A DNA stretch of 16,185 bases from contig JANNHP010000380.1 of the NCBI GenBank assembly GCA_031404455.1, forward strand, positions 1 through 16,185, given 5' to 3'. Made by a program: the position numbers and the translations under genes. This DNA comes from JANNHP01 sp031404455. GTDB lineage: Bacteria; Planctomycetota; JAJSAM01; JAJVHW01. This document shows, in pieces, positions 1 through 6,644 of the stretch. How positions within the stretch are numbered: position 1 is the stretch's first letter; each line of letters begins with the position of its first letter. Below the pieces are notes generated by a model. It did no database searches and was not told the origin of the DNA. It saw nothing but the letters and a program-made list of their open reading frames with translations.

Positions 1-119
1 GTTAGTGTAACATCGACTTGGTTTTCGTTATTTCGACGATCCACTTCATTAACCGGGCTTCCCATCTTAAACGCACCAGGCGGGCACCAGCGGAAGGCAT
101 ACTCGACATTGTTGTCTTC
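1..119 (-). pseudogene. Fragment of a formylglycine-generating-enzyme (SUMF1) family domain, cut at both ends
   Basis: On the minus strand, the frame entered at about base 119 runs open to the window edge and encodes FRWCPPGAFKMGSP followed by an Asn/Glu/Arg-rich stretch and QVDVTLT. This matches the start of SUMF1/FGE-sulfatase domains, which read W-C-P-P-G-x-F-x-M-G-S-P, then an acidic/Arg segment, then a strand ending V-T-L. Family members oxidise a sulfatase cysteine or, more often in bacteria, are divergent accessory domains. No start codon or upstream part is seen: the reading frame passes at about 115-130 into flgB sequence in another frame. GC content is far below the rest of the window. 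The fragment continues beyond base 1. I infer it was joined here by assembly error or rearrangement. Confidence 0.6.
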
Positions 120-279
120 CTCGCTGCGCGGCCTGTAAGGAATCCTGAAAATTGAGCTCGGTGGCGCGATAGCCAGGCGTTTCTTCGTTTGCGAGGTTCG
201 ACGCAATCACCCGCTGTCTGGCTTGTCGCAAATCCAGTGTCCGATGGAGCAATTGCATGGTGCGATTAAAAATCGTCAT
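67..279 (-). CDS. flgB: FlgB flagellar basal-body rod protein, N-terminal fragment with a foreign, out-of-frame tail
   Basis: FlgB builds the proximal rod of the flagellum. The open frame gives 70 residues. The first ~52 are a clear FlgB N-terminus: a helical start (MTIFNRTMQLLHRTLDLR), then the hallmark VIASNLANEETPGYRA and LNFQDSLQAA. Normal FlgB has about 130 residues; here homology stops near base 125, and the last ~18 residues are a wrong-frame reading of SUMF1-like sequence. The ATG at 277-279 has a near-perfect Shine-Dalgarno (AGGAGGTG at 284-291), so the 5' end is genuine. It overlaps the kinase stop (266-268) by 14 nt. No other flagellar gene is visible. GC content is lower than in the kinase. 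Probably a contig-end chimera rather than a working gene. Confidence 0.75.
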   Translation of the reverse strand: MTIFNRTMQLLHRTLDLRQARQRVIASNLANEETPGYRATELNFQDSLQAAQRGRQQCRVCLPLVPAWCV

Positions 280-1981
280 GTGGCACCTCCTCTGGTTTCC
301 CGTCTACCAAAACCGTTGCCGCCTCCACTTCGTTCGCGACCTCGGCGATCTCCACGGACTCGGGGAACTGCGCGCGCGCCAGCTTCAGGCGCTCCGTCGC
401 CTCCGCGGCGCGGCCGCGCGCGACGAGCTCGCGGATCGCGTCGCGGTGGCCGTCGCGCTGCTCGCGCTTCGCGTCGAGCTCCTTCATCGCCTCCGCGACG
501 CCGAGGTTCTCGGGAGACCGCTCCTGCGCCTGCTGGAGCTTCTCGCGCGCCCGCGCCAGACGTCCGACGGCGACGAACTGCCTCGCCTCCTCGACGAGGG
601 CGGAGACGGCGCGCTCGGCGGGGATGTTCGCGCCGCAGTTGCCGCAGAACTTCGTGCCGGCCGCGTCCTCGCCGCCGCAAGCGGGGCACTTCTCGAGGAG
701 CGAGACGCTGCAGCCGGAGCACTGCGTCGCGTCGACCGCGTTCGGCGCGCCGCAGCTCGGGCAGTAGACCTGTTCGGCCTCCTCCTCGCCGCCCCCCATG
801 AGCTGGTCGAGGTCGCGCGCGATGTCGAGGCAGTTCGCGTAACGGCGGTCCACGTCCCGGTCGATCATGCGGCGGACGATCGGCCAGATCCCCTCGGGCA
901 GCTCGGGCCGGTGCTCGAGCACCGAGATCGGCTCCTTCGTCATCACCGAGAGCAGGATCTGCGCGGGTCCGGCGCCCGTGTGCGCGCGCTGGAGCGTGAG
1001 CATGTAGTAGAAGGTCACGCCGAGCGCGTAGATGTCGGTGCGGCCGTCCTTCGCCTTGCCCTCGAACTGCTCGGGCGGCATGAAGTACGGCGTCCCGATC
1101 ACGGTCGACTGGGCGCCGCCCTCGCCCTCGTAGACCTTCGCGAGCCCGAAGTCGGCGATCTTGATCGTGCCGCCGGGCGTGATCATCAGGTTGCCCGGCT
1201 TGATGTCGCGGTGGATGATGTTGCGCTCGTGCGCGGCCGCGAGCCCGCGGCACGACTGCACCATGTAGTCGACGGCGTCGGTGACCGGCAGCGGCCCGCG
1301 CTCCTGCAGCACGTCGTGGAGCGTGCGCCCCTCGACGTACTCCATCGCGAGGAAGTAGACGTTGTTCTCCTTGTCGAGGCCGACGCCGTGGACCGCGACG
1401 ACGTTCGGGTGCGAGAGCTGCGCCGCGGTGCGGGCCTCGCGGAAGAACTTCGCCACGTACTCGCGGCTCGCGGCGCGCGAGGGGAGCATGATCTTCAGCG
1501 CGATGCGGCGCTCGAGGTTCACGTCCTTCGCCTCGTAGACGGCGCCGTAGCCGCCTTCCCCGAGCTTGCGCACGATCTTGAACTGTCCGTTGATCACGCG
1601 GCCGAGGAGCGGGTCGCGTCCTTCGGGCGTGGGCGTCCCGAGCGATGTCGCGAGCGGGGCGGTCTCCGGCTTGGCGCTCGTGCCCGAGAGCGAGGCGATG
1701 TCCTGCGTGCGTTTCGCGGGCGGGGCGCCCCGCGCGACGGACTTCGATGCCGGCGGGTCGACGGGGATCTCCCTGCGCGAGACGCTCTTCGGAGACGGCG
1801 CGGGTGAGCCGCCCTTCGTCGCGCCGGGAGGCTGCGCCGGCGGATGCTCGGCGGTCCCCGTCGGGGTGGGGACGGTGAGGACCTGGCTGCAGCGTCCGCA
1901 GCGGACACGGGACCCCGGCGGGTACTTCGCGACGTCGAATCGCGCGTTGCACGCAGGGCAGGAGATGATCTTGCGCGACAC
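266..1981 (-). CDS. Serine/threonine protein kinase (Hanks/PknB type) with N-terminal and C-terminal zinc ribbons
   Basis: Cytoplasmic kinase of about 571 residues using the GTG at 1981; no membrane helix is seen. Residues 6-37 form an MJ0042-like zinc ribbon (CPAC and CGRC). A Pro/Ser/Ala-rich linker (40-125) precedes the kinase domain (about 134-395): Gly loop GEGGYGAV (141-148), ATP-anchoring K163, catalytic loop HRDIKPGN (257-264, D259), DFG (277-279), and PPE in place of APE (302-304). A double zinc ribbon follows (about 407-450: CPSC, CSGC, CPAC, CGNC), then helical, TPR-like sequence to the end. All active-site residues are present, so it should be active. The GTG start sits at the conserved zinc ribbon; the nearest AGGAGG (2007-2012) is about 25 nt upstream, so the start is uncertain. 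The last ~17 residues (from about base 320) have unlike codon use and may be foreign. Confidence 0.9.
   Translation of the reverse strand: MSRKIISCPACNARFDVAKYPPGSRVRCGRCSQVLTVPTPTGTAEHPPAQPPGATKGGSPAPSPKSVSRREIPVDPPASKSVARGAPPAKRTQDIASLSGTSAKPETAPLATSLGTPTPEGRDPLLGRVINGQFKIVRKLGEGGYGAVYEAKDVNLERRIALKIMLPSRAASREYVAKFFREARTAAQLSHPNVVAVHGVGLDKENNVYFLAMEYVEGRTLHDVLQERGPLPVTDAVDYMVQSCRGLAAAHERNIIHRDIKPGNLMITPGGTIKIADFGLAKVYEGEGGAQSTVIGTPYFMPPEQFEGKAKDGRTDIYALGVTFYYMLTLQRAHTGAGPAQILLSVMTKEPISVLEHRPELPEGIWPIVRRMIDRDVDRRYANCLDIARDLDQLMGGGEEEAEQVYCPSCGAPNAVDATQCSGCSVSLLEKCPACGGEDAAGTKFCGNCGANIPAERAVSALVEEARQFVAVGRLARAREKLQQAQERSPENLGVAEAMKELDAKREQRDGHRDAIRELVARGRAAEATERLKLARAQFPESVEIAEVANEVEAATVLVDGKPEEVPHDDF
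284..291 (-). promoter_or_regulatory. Shine-Dalgarno site of flgB
   Basis: The minus strand reads AGGAGGTG followed by CCAC and the flgB ATG. It is a near-perfect complement of the 16S rRNA tail. It also lies inside the last codons of the kinase open frame, which suggests that those codons are really an flgB 5' leader and not native kinase sequence. Confidence 0.7.
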
Positions 1982-2020
1982 GCGAGCGAGAGTACGTCGG
2001 GCGCGCCCTCCTGTGAAAAC

Positions 2021-2049
2021 TTGTCCGTCTAAGAGGACGTCCCTACGTT
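2021..2049 (+). promoter_or_regulatory. Probable sigma70-type promoter of the tRNA gene
   Basis: TTGTCC (2021-2026), a 17-nt spacer and TACGTT (2044-2049) stand 19 nt before the tRNA 5' end. The -35 matches 4 of 6 consensus bases and the -10 three of 6. The same layout (17-nt spacer, TTGxCC, TAxxTT) appears in front of the large secreted-protein gene, which supports the call. Confidence 0.4.
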
Positions 2050-2068
2050 GTCGCGCTCTCGTCCCGGT

Positions 2069-2144
2069 GGGGACGTAGCTCAGTTGGTAGAGCGGTTGGT
2101 TCGCAATCAACAGGTCGCAGGTTCGATCCCTGTCGTCTCCACCA
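2069..2144 (+). tRNA. tRNA-Ala, anticodon CGC
   Basis: All four stems fold. The acceptor GGGGACG (2069-2075) pairs with CGTCTCC (2134-2140). The D stem is GCTC/GAGC (2078-2081, 2090-2093) with loop AGTTGGTA. The anticodon stem is GTTGG/TCAAC (2095-2099, 2107-2111), and its 7-nt loop TTCGCAA puts CGC at 2102-2104. The T arm has loop TTCGATC (2122-2128). The acceptor contains the G3.U70 wobble pair, the classic alanine identity element, which independently agrees with the CGC anticodon (reads GCG codons, frequent in this GC-rich genome). The 3' CCA (2142-2144) is encoded. The gene is transcribed against both neighbouring minus-strand genes. Confidence 0.93.
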
Positions 2145-2148
2145 TCGG

Positions 2149-2170
2149 TTCGGGCGTTGCCGAGCCCGAG
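2149..2170. terminator. Weak hairpin between the tRNA and the convergent large gene
   Basis: TTCGGGC (2149-2155) can pair with GCCCGAG (2164-2170), with one T.G pair and an 8-nt loop. It lies 4 nt after the tRNA and 21 nt beyond the stop codon of the convergent minus-strand gene, so it could end either transcript. There is no T tract on either side; the assignment is tentative. Confidence 0.3.
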
Positions 2171-2191
2171 CAGTGCGCGCCCGCACGCGCC

Positions 2192-5100
2192 TCACCAACT
2201 CGCGAACGGGACCGCGCCGAGCCATCGGCTGTCGGACGTGACGACGACCGCGTGCTGGCCGAAGCCGCCCTCCTTCTTCACCGCCACCAGCATCTCCTCG
2301 AACATCTGGAAGTCGTTGAGCCCCGTGTCCGCGTGGTTGACGTACGGCGCGATGCGCGCGAGGTACGCGCGGCCGATGGCATCCGGCAGGAACGGCGCAC
2401 CGTAGCGCGGCATGAGGAACCCCGCCGCCTTGGCGCTCGCGTCCTCCATGACCAGGGTGACGCCGTGCTCGGCGTTGTCGGGGATGAGCCCCGAGCGGCG
2501 GGCCTTGACGTTCTTGTCGATGTAGCGGCCCATGACGAACTCGCGCTCGGCGCGGCTGAGCGGCTCGACGATCGGAGCGCCGGTGACGGGATCGTGGCCG
2601 ACGAGCTTGCCGACCGCGACCGCGTCGGCGTCCGCCGTCTGCGGCGCCGCCGTCGCGAGGTTGTCGATCACCGTCTTCCTGTTGACGACCAGGTTGTTGC
2701 GCGTCGTGTCGACGACCTCGATCTCGTAGTGCTTCACGCGGATCAGCTTCGCCGTGGCGTCGCCCTTGGTGACGACGACCTCCTCGAACTCGCCGATGAT
2801 GAAGCGCTGGATCCCCGCGGCGTTGGGACTGTCGTCGAGCGGCACCCGGCCGCGGTGGCCGATCAGCTCCTTCAGGTGCGCCTCCTTCGAGTTCGCCGGG
2901 GGATTGGTGTACGCCGCGTAGCGCTCGTTCGCCTTCTCCCACTCCGTGATCGCCGCCTCCTGCCGCGCTCTCGAGAGCTTGTTGAAGCCCGGGAGCTGCG
3001 TCGGAGGGGTCGGGCTCGTCCAGTAGACGGCCTCGCCGAGCGCGTCCGCGGGCATGCCGGCGTCGATCATCGAGGGCTTGCCCGTCTTCGCGGCGGTGAG
3101 CTCGAGCTTCGCGACGCCGCCGGGCTTGCGCAGAGCGCTGGAGGTCTTCAGCACCTCGACGAGCTTCAGATCCTTGCCGGTCGCCCCGAGGTACTCCTTC
3201 TCGAGGTCACGCAGGATGCCGGCCTTGGCGTCGAGCGTCGTCTCCGGCACGCCGCCGAGGTTCGGCATGTTGTAGGCGTTGCCTTGGTCCGAGGACTGGA
3301 CGAGCGTCGCGCCCTTGGTGTCCTTCAGGAACGTCTCGGCCTTGGTGAGCGGTGCGGCGGTGTGCTGCGGCAGGCCCGACGGGAGGCCGGGGTCGGAGCG
3401 CAGGACCTTCGTGCCCGCCACGACCTCGTTGCCGAGGTCGTCCACGACGCCGGCCTGCTTCGCCAGGTCGAGGAGTGCCACGCCCCCCTTCGGCTTGAAC
3501 TTGAGCGCCTGTCCCCCGACGGTCGCGACCTTGCCGATGCCGGCGCCCATCAACGTGTCGAGGACGAACGGCAGGAAGGCGTTCAGGATCCTCGCGTCCT
3601 GCTTCGCCCACTCGCGCTGGAAGGCCAGAGGGTCCTCGTCCGCGAGCTTCATGATCCCGGCGCGGATGTCGGTCTCCTTCTTCACGATGTCGGCGCCGAA
3701 GTTGAAGCCCTTCTTGAGCTGACTGATCTGGCCCTTGACGCTCAGGTAGTCCCGGTCCATCTCGTCGAGCGCCTGCCACATGTACTTGCCGTTCGCCTGC
3801 CAGTCGACGATCTCGTTCTTCCATTGGTGGGCGAGGCTCTTCGCGCTGGTGGCCGAACCGTCGGCGAAGGCGCTCCAGAAGGACTCGACCTGCGCACGCT
3901 CCTCCGCCGTGGCGGTGCTGTTCAGCCAGCCGACGTTCATGAGGGCAGCCGCCCAGCCCTCCTCGGCGAGAGCCTTCGTGCCGGCGGCGAGCTTCGTGTA
4001 GCCCTCCACCCACTTCGAGAGGCCCTTGCCGGCCTCGTCCTTGAACGCCTCGTCGTACGCGCCGTCGAGCTCCTCGGACGTGAAGCCCTTGAAGCCCGCC
4101 TTCGGCCGCGACGACGCGATCAGCTCCGGCGGCAGGCCGCGCAGGAATCCGATCGCGACGTCCGTGTTCGAGACCTCGATCTCCGCGGAAGAGCCGAACC
4201 ACTCGAGGCGCTCCTGCGCGTCGAGGCGCTTCGTCAGCGCGGCCCGCAGCCGGTCGGCGCGCTTCTGCAACTGGGCCTGGAAGTCGCGGAACTGGGCGAA
4301 GAGGTAGTCGTCCATCGCCTTCATCAGCACGTACCGGGCGAGTTCCTTCGTCACCGCCTGCGCGTTCTCGATGTGGAAGAGGAGGGAGTGGTGCTCCTCG
4401 ACGTCGTCGCCGTGCTCGTCGCGCGCCGTGACCTTCGAATGCGCCGCGACGATCCCCTCCCGCGTCGTCGTGACGGCGAAGAGGTACTCCGCGGACTCCC
4501 CGGGGTCGAGCGCCAGGTTCGGGTCGATCGCCGGCGAACTCGTGATCGCCACGTTGCCGATGCTCTTGACGTCGATCACGAGCGGCTTGCCGCCCGCGAA
4601 GATGAACGTGTCGAGCTTGGAGTCGGTGCCGTTCGAGAGCGTGAGCTTCACGGTGAAGTCCTGCTGCGCGAGGAGCTGACCCTCGGCCGGCTCTCCGGTC
4701 GGCTTGAAGGCTGCGAGCGTGACCTGGAATCCCGCCCCGGGGCCTCGTCCCCAGCACGGGTTGGAACCGCTCGTGAGGAAGACGGGCGTGCCGCCCGGGT
4801 AGTTCATCCGGTAGATCGGCGAGTTCGCGTTTCCGAGCGAGGCCTCGTCGTAGACCAAGACGCCCCCGTCCGGGGAGAAGTCCTGACCGGTCCCGTCGGT
4901 GCCGTTCGGGTGATGCACCTGGAACTGTCCGCCGGCGACGGTGGCGGCCACGACGTTGAGTTCGGCCTGCGTGGCGCCGCGGGAGCGGTAGAGGACCTTG
5001 TCGCCGTCGGGACTCCAGTGGAGATGGCCGCCCTCGACGAAGTCGGCCGGGGTGTTGGTGACGTTGACCTCGCCGGACGCGGTGAGCCGGACGATGTCGC

Positions 5101-5665
5101 GTTTGCCGTCGGCGTAGATCCGGAGCGCGGCGATGTCCTTCTGGCCCGCCGCCGCGGTGGGCCGCCACGCCGGTGTGAAGTAGCCGCCGCTCGGAGCCGT
5201 CACGGTGTCGACGAGCACACCGTCGGAGGCGCGGTAGATCTCGATCACGCTCGCCAACGCTGGAGTGAGGCGCCCGACGGCGATCTCCTTGCCGTCCGGG
5301 GACCAGCTCGGGTTCGCGAAGCCGAAGGACGTGGTGCCGGTGGCGACCGTGCGCTGGTCGGAGCCATCGGCGTCCATCACCACGAGGTTCGCCGTTCCGC
5401 TGACGAAGGCGATCCGGCTCCCGTCCGCGGAGAAGTCGGGGTACCGGTCCTCGGCGGCGCTGTTGGTGAGGTTGGTCTCGCCGCTCCCGTCCGGGTTGAT
5501 CACCCAGATGTCGCTCGGCGCACCCGAGGTGAGACGTTTCGCAAACGCGATCTTCCCGTTGTCGCCGGGGAAAGCGGCGCGCACCTCGCTGCGCCGGCCG
5601 GCCGTGAACGCGACGAGCACCGAGCAGATCAGCGCGATGCGCAGAACGGGCCGTCGCGTCGTCAA
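2192..5665 (-). CDS. Large secreted protein: TolB-like beta-propeller, Ig-like domain, long helical region and unknown C-terminal domain
   Basis: 1157 residues. The TTG at 5665 is preceded 5 nt upstream by AGGGGGTG and opens a Sec signal peptide (RRPVLR then IALICSVLVAFTAG; likely cleavage near residue 30). Residues 31-310 carry five or six PD40/WD40-like propeller blades of the TolB type (IWVINPDGSGETNLT, YPDFSADGSRIAFVSG, PSWSPDGKEIAVG, HWSPDGDKVLYRS, DFSPDGGVLVYDE). About 312-432 is a beta-sandwich, CARDB/Ig-like stretch. About 435-780 is mostly helical. The remaining ~370 residues form a mixed alpha/beta region I do not recognise, ending DSRWLGAVPFASW. The order (export signal, propeller, stalk, orphan C-terminus) resembles secreted effector or adhesin designs, but no catalytic motif is identified. 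It stands alone under its own promoter. No function is assigned. Confidence 0.8.
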   Translation of the reverse strand: MTTRRPVLRIALICSVLVAFTAGRRSEVRAAFPGDNGKIAFAKRLTSGAPSDIWVINPDGSGETNLTNSAAEDRYPDFSADGSRIAFVSGTANLVVMDADGSDQRTVATGTTSFGFANPSWSPDGKEIAVGRLTPALASVIEIYRASDGVLVDTVTAPSGGYFTPAWRPTAAAGQKDIAALRIYADGKRDIVRLTASGEVNVTNTPADFVEGGHLHWSPDGDKVLYRSRGATQAELNVVAATVAGGQFQVHHPNGTDGTGQDFSPDGGVLVYDEASLGNANSPIYRMNYPGGTPVFLTSGSNPCWGRGPGAGFQVTLAAFKPTGEPAEGQLLAQQDFTVKLTLSNGTDSKLDTFIFAGGKPLVIDVKSIGNVAITSSPAIDPNLALDPGESAEYLFAVTTTREGIVAAHSKVTARDEHGDDVEEHHSLLFHIENAQAVTKELARYVLMKAMDDYLFAQFRDFQAQLQKRADRLRAALTKRLDAQERLEWFGSSAEIEVSNTDVAIGFLRGLPPELIASSRPKAGFKGFTSEELDGAYDEAFKDEAGKGLSKWVEGYTKLAAGTKALAEEGWAAALMNVGWLNSTATAEERAQVESFWSAFADGSATSAKSLAHQWKNEIVDWQANGKYMWQALDEMDRDYLSVKGQISQLKKGFNFGADIVKKETDIRAGIMKLADEDPLAFQREWAKQDARILNAFLPFVLDTLMGAGIGKVATVGGQALKFKPKGGVALLDLAKQAGVVDDLGNEVVAGTKVLRSDPGLPSGLPQHTAAPLTKAETFLKDTKGATLVQSSDQGNAYNMPNLGGVPETTLDAKAGILRDLEKEYLGATGKDLKLVEVLKTSSALRKPGGVAKLELTAAKTGKPSMIDAGMPADALGEAVYWTSPTPPTQLPGFNKLSRARQEAAITEWEKANERYAAYTNPPANSKEAHLKELIGHRGRVPLDDSPNAAGIQRFIIGEFEEVVVTKGDATAKLIRVKHYEIEVVDTTRNNLVVNRKTVIDNLATAAPQTADADAVAVGKLVGHDPVTGAPIVEPLSRAEREFVMGRYIDKNVKARRSGLIPDNAEHGVTLVMEDASAKAAGFLMPRYGAPFLPDAIGRAYLARIAPYVNHADTGLNDFQMFEEMLVAVKKEGGFGQHAVVVTSDSRWLGAVPFASW

Positions 5666-5689
5666 CTCGTCACCCCCTGAGGTGCGGGG

Positions 5690-5718
5690 AAGCTACGCGT
5701 CGGCCGCTCCGCGGTCAA
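5690..5718 (-). promoter_or_regulatory. Sigma70-type promoter of the large secreted-protein gene
   Basis: The minus strand reads TTGACC (5718-5713), a 17-nt spacer and TAGCTT (5695-5690). The -35 matches 5 of 6 consensus bases. Transcription would begin near 5683, leaving an 18-nt leader with the AGGGGGTG ribosome site (5678-5671) and the TTG start at 5665. It lies in the divergent gap shared with the PilZ operon. Confidence 0.6.
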
Positions 5719-5807
5719 TCCGCGCGGACGAGTCCGGCTTCCGCCACGTTCCCCTCGTGCGCCTTCCGGGGTCGGCGGGATATCCTCTCGCCAGCAAGGA
5801 GGGATCA

Positions 5808-6200
5808 GTGCCCGAGGAACACGCGCGGTCGGGAGCCGATCGCAGGAAGTTCCCGCGGATGCGGGAGTCGTGCGCGATCCGGGTCAAGCCGATCGCCGGG
5901 GCTTCCATGGCCGGCGAGGGGATCGACGCGATCACGGTGAACATCTCGGGCGGCGGCCTCTGCTACCGCAGCCCGGAGGCGGTGAAGACCGGCGAGTTCC
6001 TCGCCGTCGAGATGAACGTCCCCGAGTTCAGCTCGCCGATCGTCGCGATGGGGCGGGCGACGTACTGCGAGCCCGGCTCCGCGGGCTACGAGGTCGGCAT
6101 CGAGTTCTGGTGGGTCGGATGGGGCGACGACTGCGCGCAGCGCGCGATCTCCGACTACATCAAGACGGAACTGCGCCACCAGGAGCCGCGCCCGTCTTGA
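5808..6200 (+). CDS. PilZ domain protein, probable c-di-GMP receptor
   Basis: 130-residue soluble protein that is essentially one PilZ domain. Both c-di-GMP contact motifs are visible: RxxxR as RKFPR (residues 13-17) and the (D/N)xSxxG motif as NISGGG (45-50), followed by beta strands ending in EVGIEFWWV. Intact motifs imply that it binds c-di-GMP; output would be through a protein partner, because there is no fused effector domain. The GTG at 5808 is chosen because AAGGAGGG (5797-5803) stands 4 nt upstream and the domain starts just after it. TATCCT (5781-5786) may be a -10 box, without a clear -35. The stop overlaps the start of the phosphatase gene by 4 nt, so the two are probably co-translated. 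First gene of the overlapping cluster. Confidence 0.88.
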   Translation: MPEEHARSGADRRKFPRMRESCAIRVKPIAGASMAGEGIDAITVNISGGGLCYRSPEAVKTGEFLAVEMNVPEFSSPIVAMGRATYCEPGSAGYEVGIEFWWVGWGDDCAQRAISDYIKTELRHQEPRPS

Positions 6201-6640
6201 ACTTCGACTGGATCGACGACGGCCGCGTGGCCGCGATGGCGATGCCCTGGCCCGAGGACCTCGACGACCTGCGCCGCGCCGGAGTCACCGCGATCCTGTC
6301 GCTGACCGAGCGTGTGCCGCGCGAGATCGTGGAGTCCACGTTCACGCACCTGGCGCTCCCGATCCGCGACTTCCACCCGCCGACGCCGGGACAGATCGAC
6401 GCGGCCGTCGCGTTCCTGGACCGAACCGTCGAGACGGGCGGCGCGTGCGCAGTCCACTGCGGCGCGGGACTCGGCCGCACCGGGACGATCGTGGCGGCGT
6501 GGCTCGTGCACCACGGGAAGAGTGCCGCCGACGCGATCGCGGAAGTGCGCCGCAGGCGGCCGGGCAGCGTCGAGACCGCCGAGCAGGAGGCCGCCATCGT
6601 CGCCTATGCTCGGGGTGCGCGGCGGGCAGGCGGAGGATGA
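6197..6640 (+). CDS. Dual-specificity protein phosphatase, DUSP23/VHZ-like
   Basis: 147 residues, cytoplasmic. The active-site signature HCGAGLGRTG (87-96) has nucleophile C88 and R94 of the CX5R loop, with the candidate general acid D58 in PIRDFHPP. The framework closely follows small atypical dual-specificity phosphatases of the DUSP23 type: N-terminal NFDW, ILSLTER, QIDAAVAFLD, and RRRPGSVETAEQE after the catalytic loop. It should dephosphorylate Tyr and/or Ser/Thr; the substrate is unknown. The TTG at 6197 is chosen because homology begins at NFDW; it overlaps the PilZ stop (TTGA) with AGGAG 11 nt upstream. A Hanks kinase lies 4.2 kb away, divergently oriented; a functional link is only a possibility. 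dapB starts 4 nt after the stop. Confidence 0.88.
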   Translation: MNFDWIDDGRVAAMAMPWPEDLDDLRRAGVTAILSLTERVPREIVESTFTHLALPIRDFHPPTPGQIDAAVAFLDRTVETGGACAVHCGAGLGRTGTIVAAWLVHHGKSAADAIAEVRRRRPGSVETAEQEAAIVAYARGARRAGGG

Positions 6641-6644
6641 GCCA

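Noticed and set aside
67..125. A simple frameshift error in flgB that could be repaired to give a full gene.
   Set aside because: The alternative frames do not continue FlgB; one of them gives a SUMF1 motif instead, so it is a junction and not a sequencing slip.
257..1807. A 516-codon open frame on the plus strand opposite the kinase gene.
   Set aside because: It is Arg/Leu/Ala/Asp-rich with no motif, and the minus strand encodes a complete kinase with all catalytic residues.
2095..2111. Reading the tRNA as tRNA-Cys (GCA) from the string TTCGCAA.
   Set aside because: The five-pair anticodon stem fixes the loop so that the anticodon is CGC, and the G3.U70 acceptor pair supports alanine.
2048..5680. 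A 1210-codon open frame on the plus strand opposite the large secreted-protein gene.
   Set aside because: It begins inside the tRNA region, has a low-complexity Arg/Leu/Val/Asp/Glu composition and no domain motif. The opposite strand has a signal peptide, propeller repeats, a promoter and a ribosome site. Long antisense frames are expected at this GC content.
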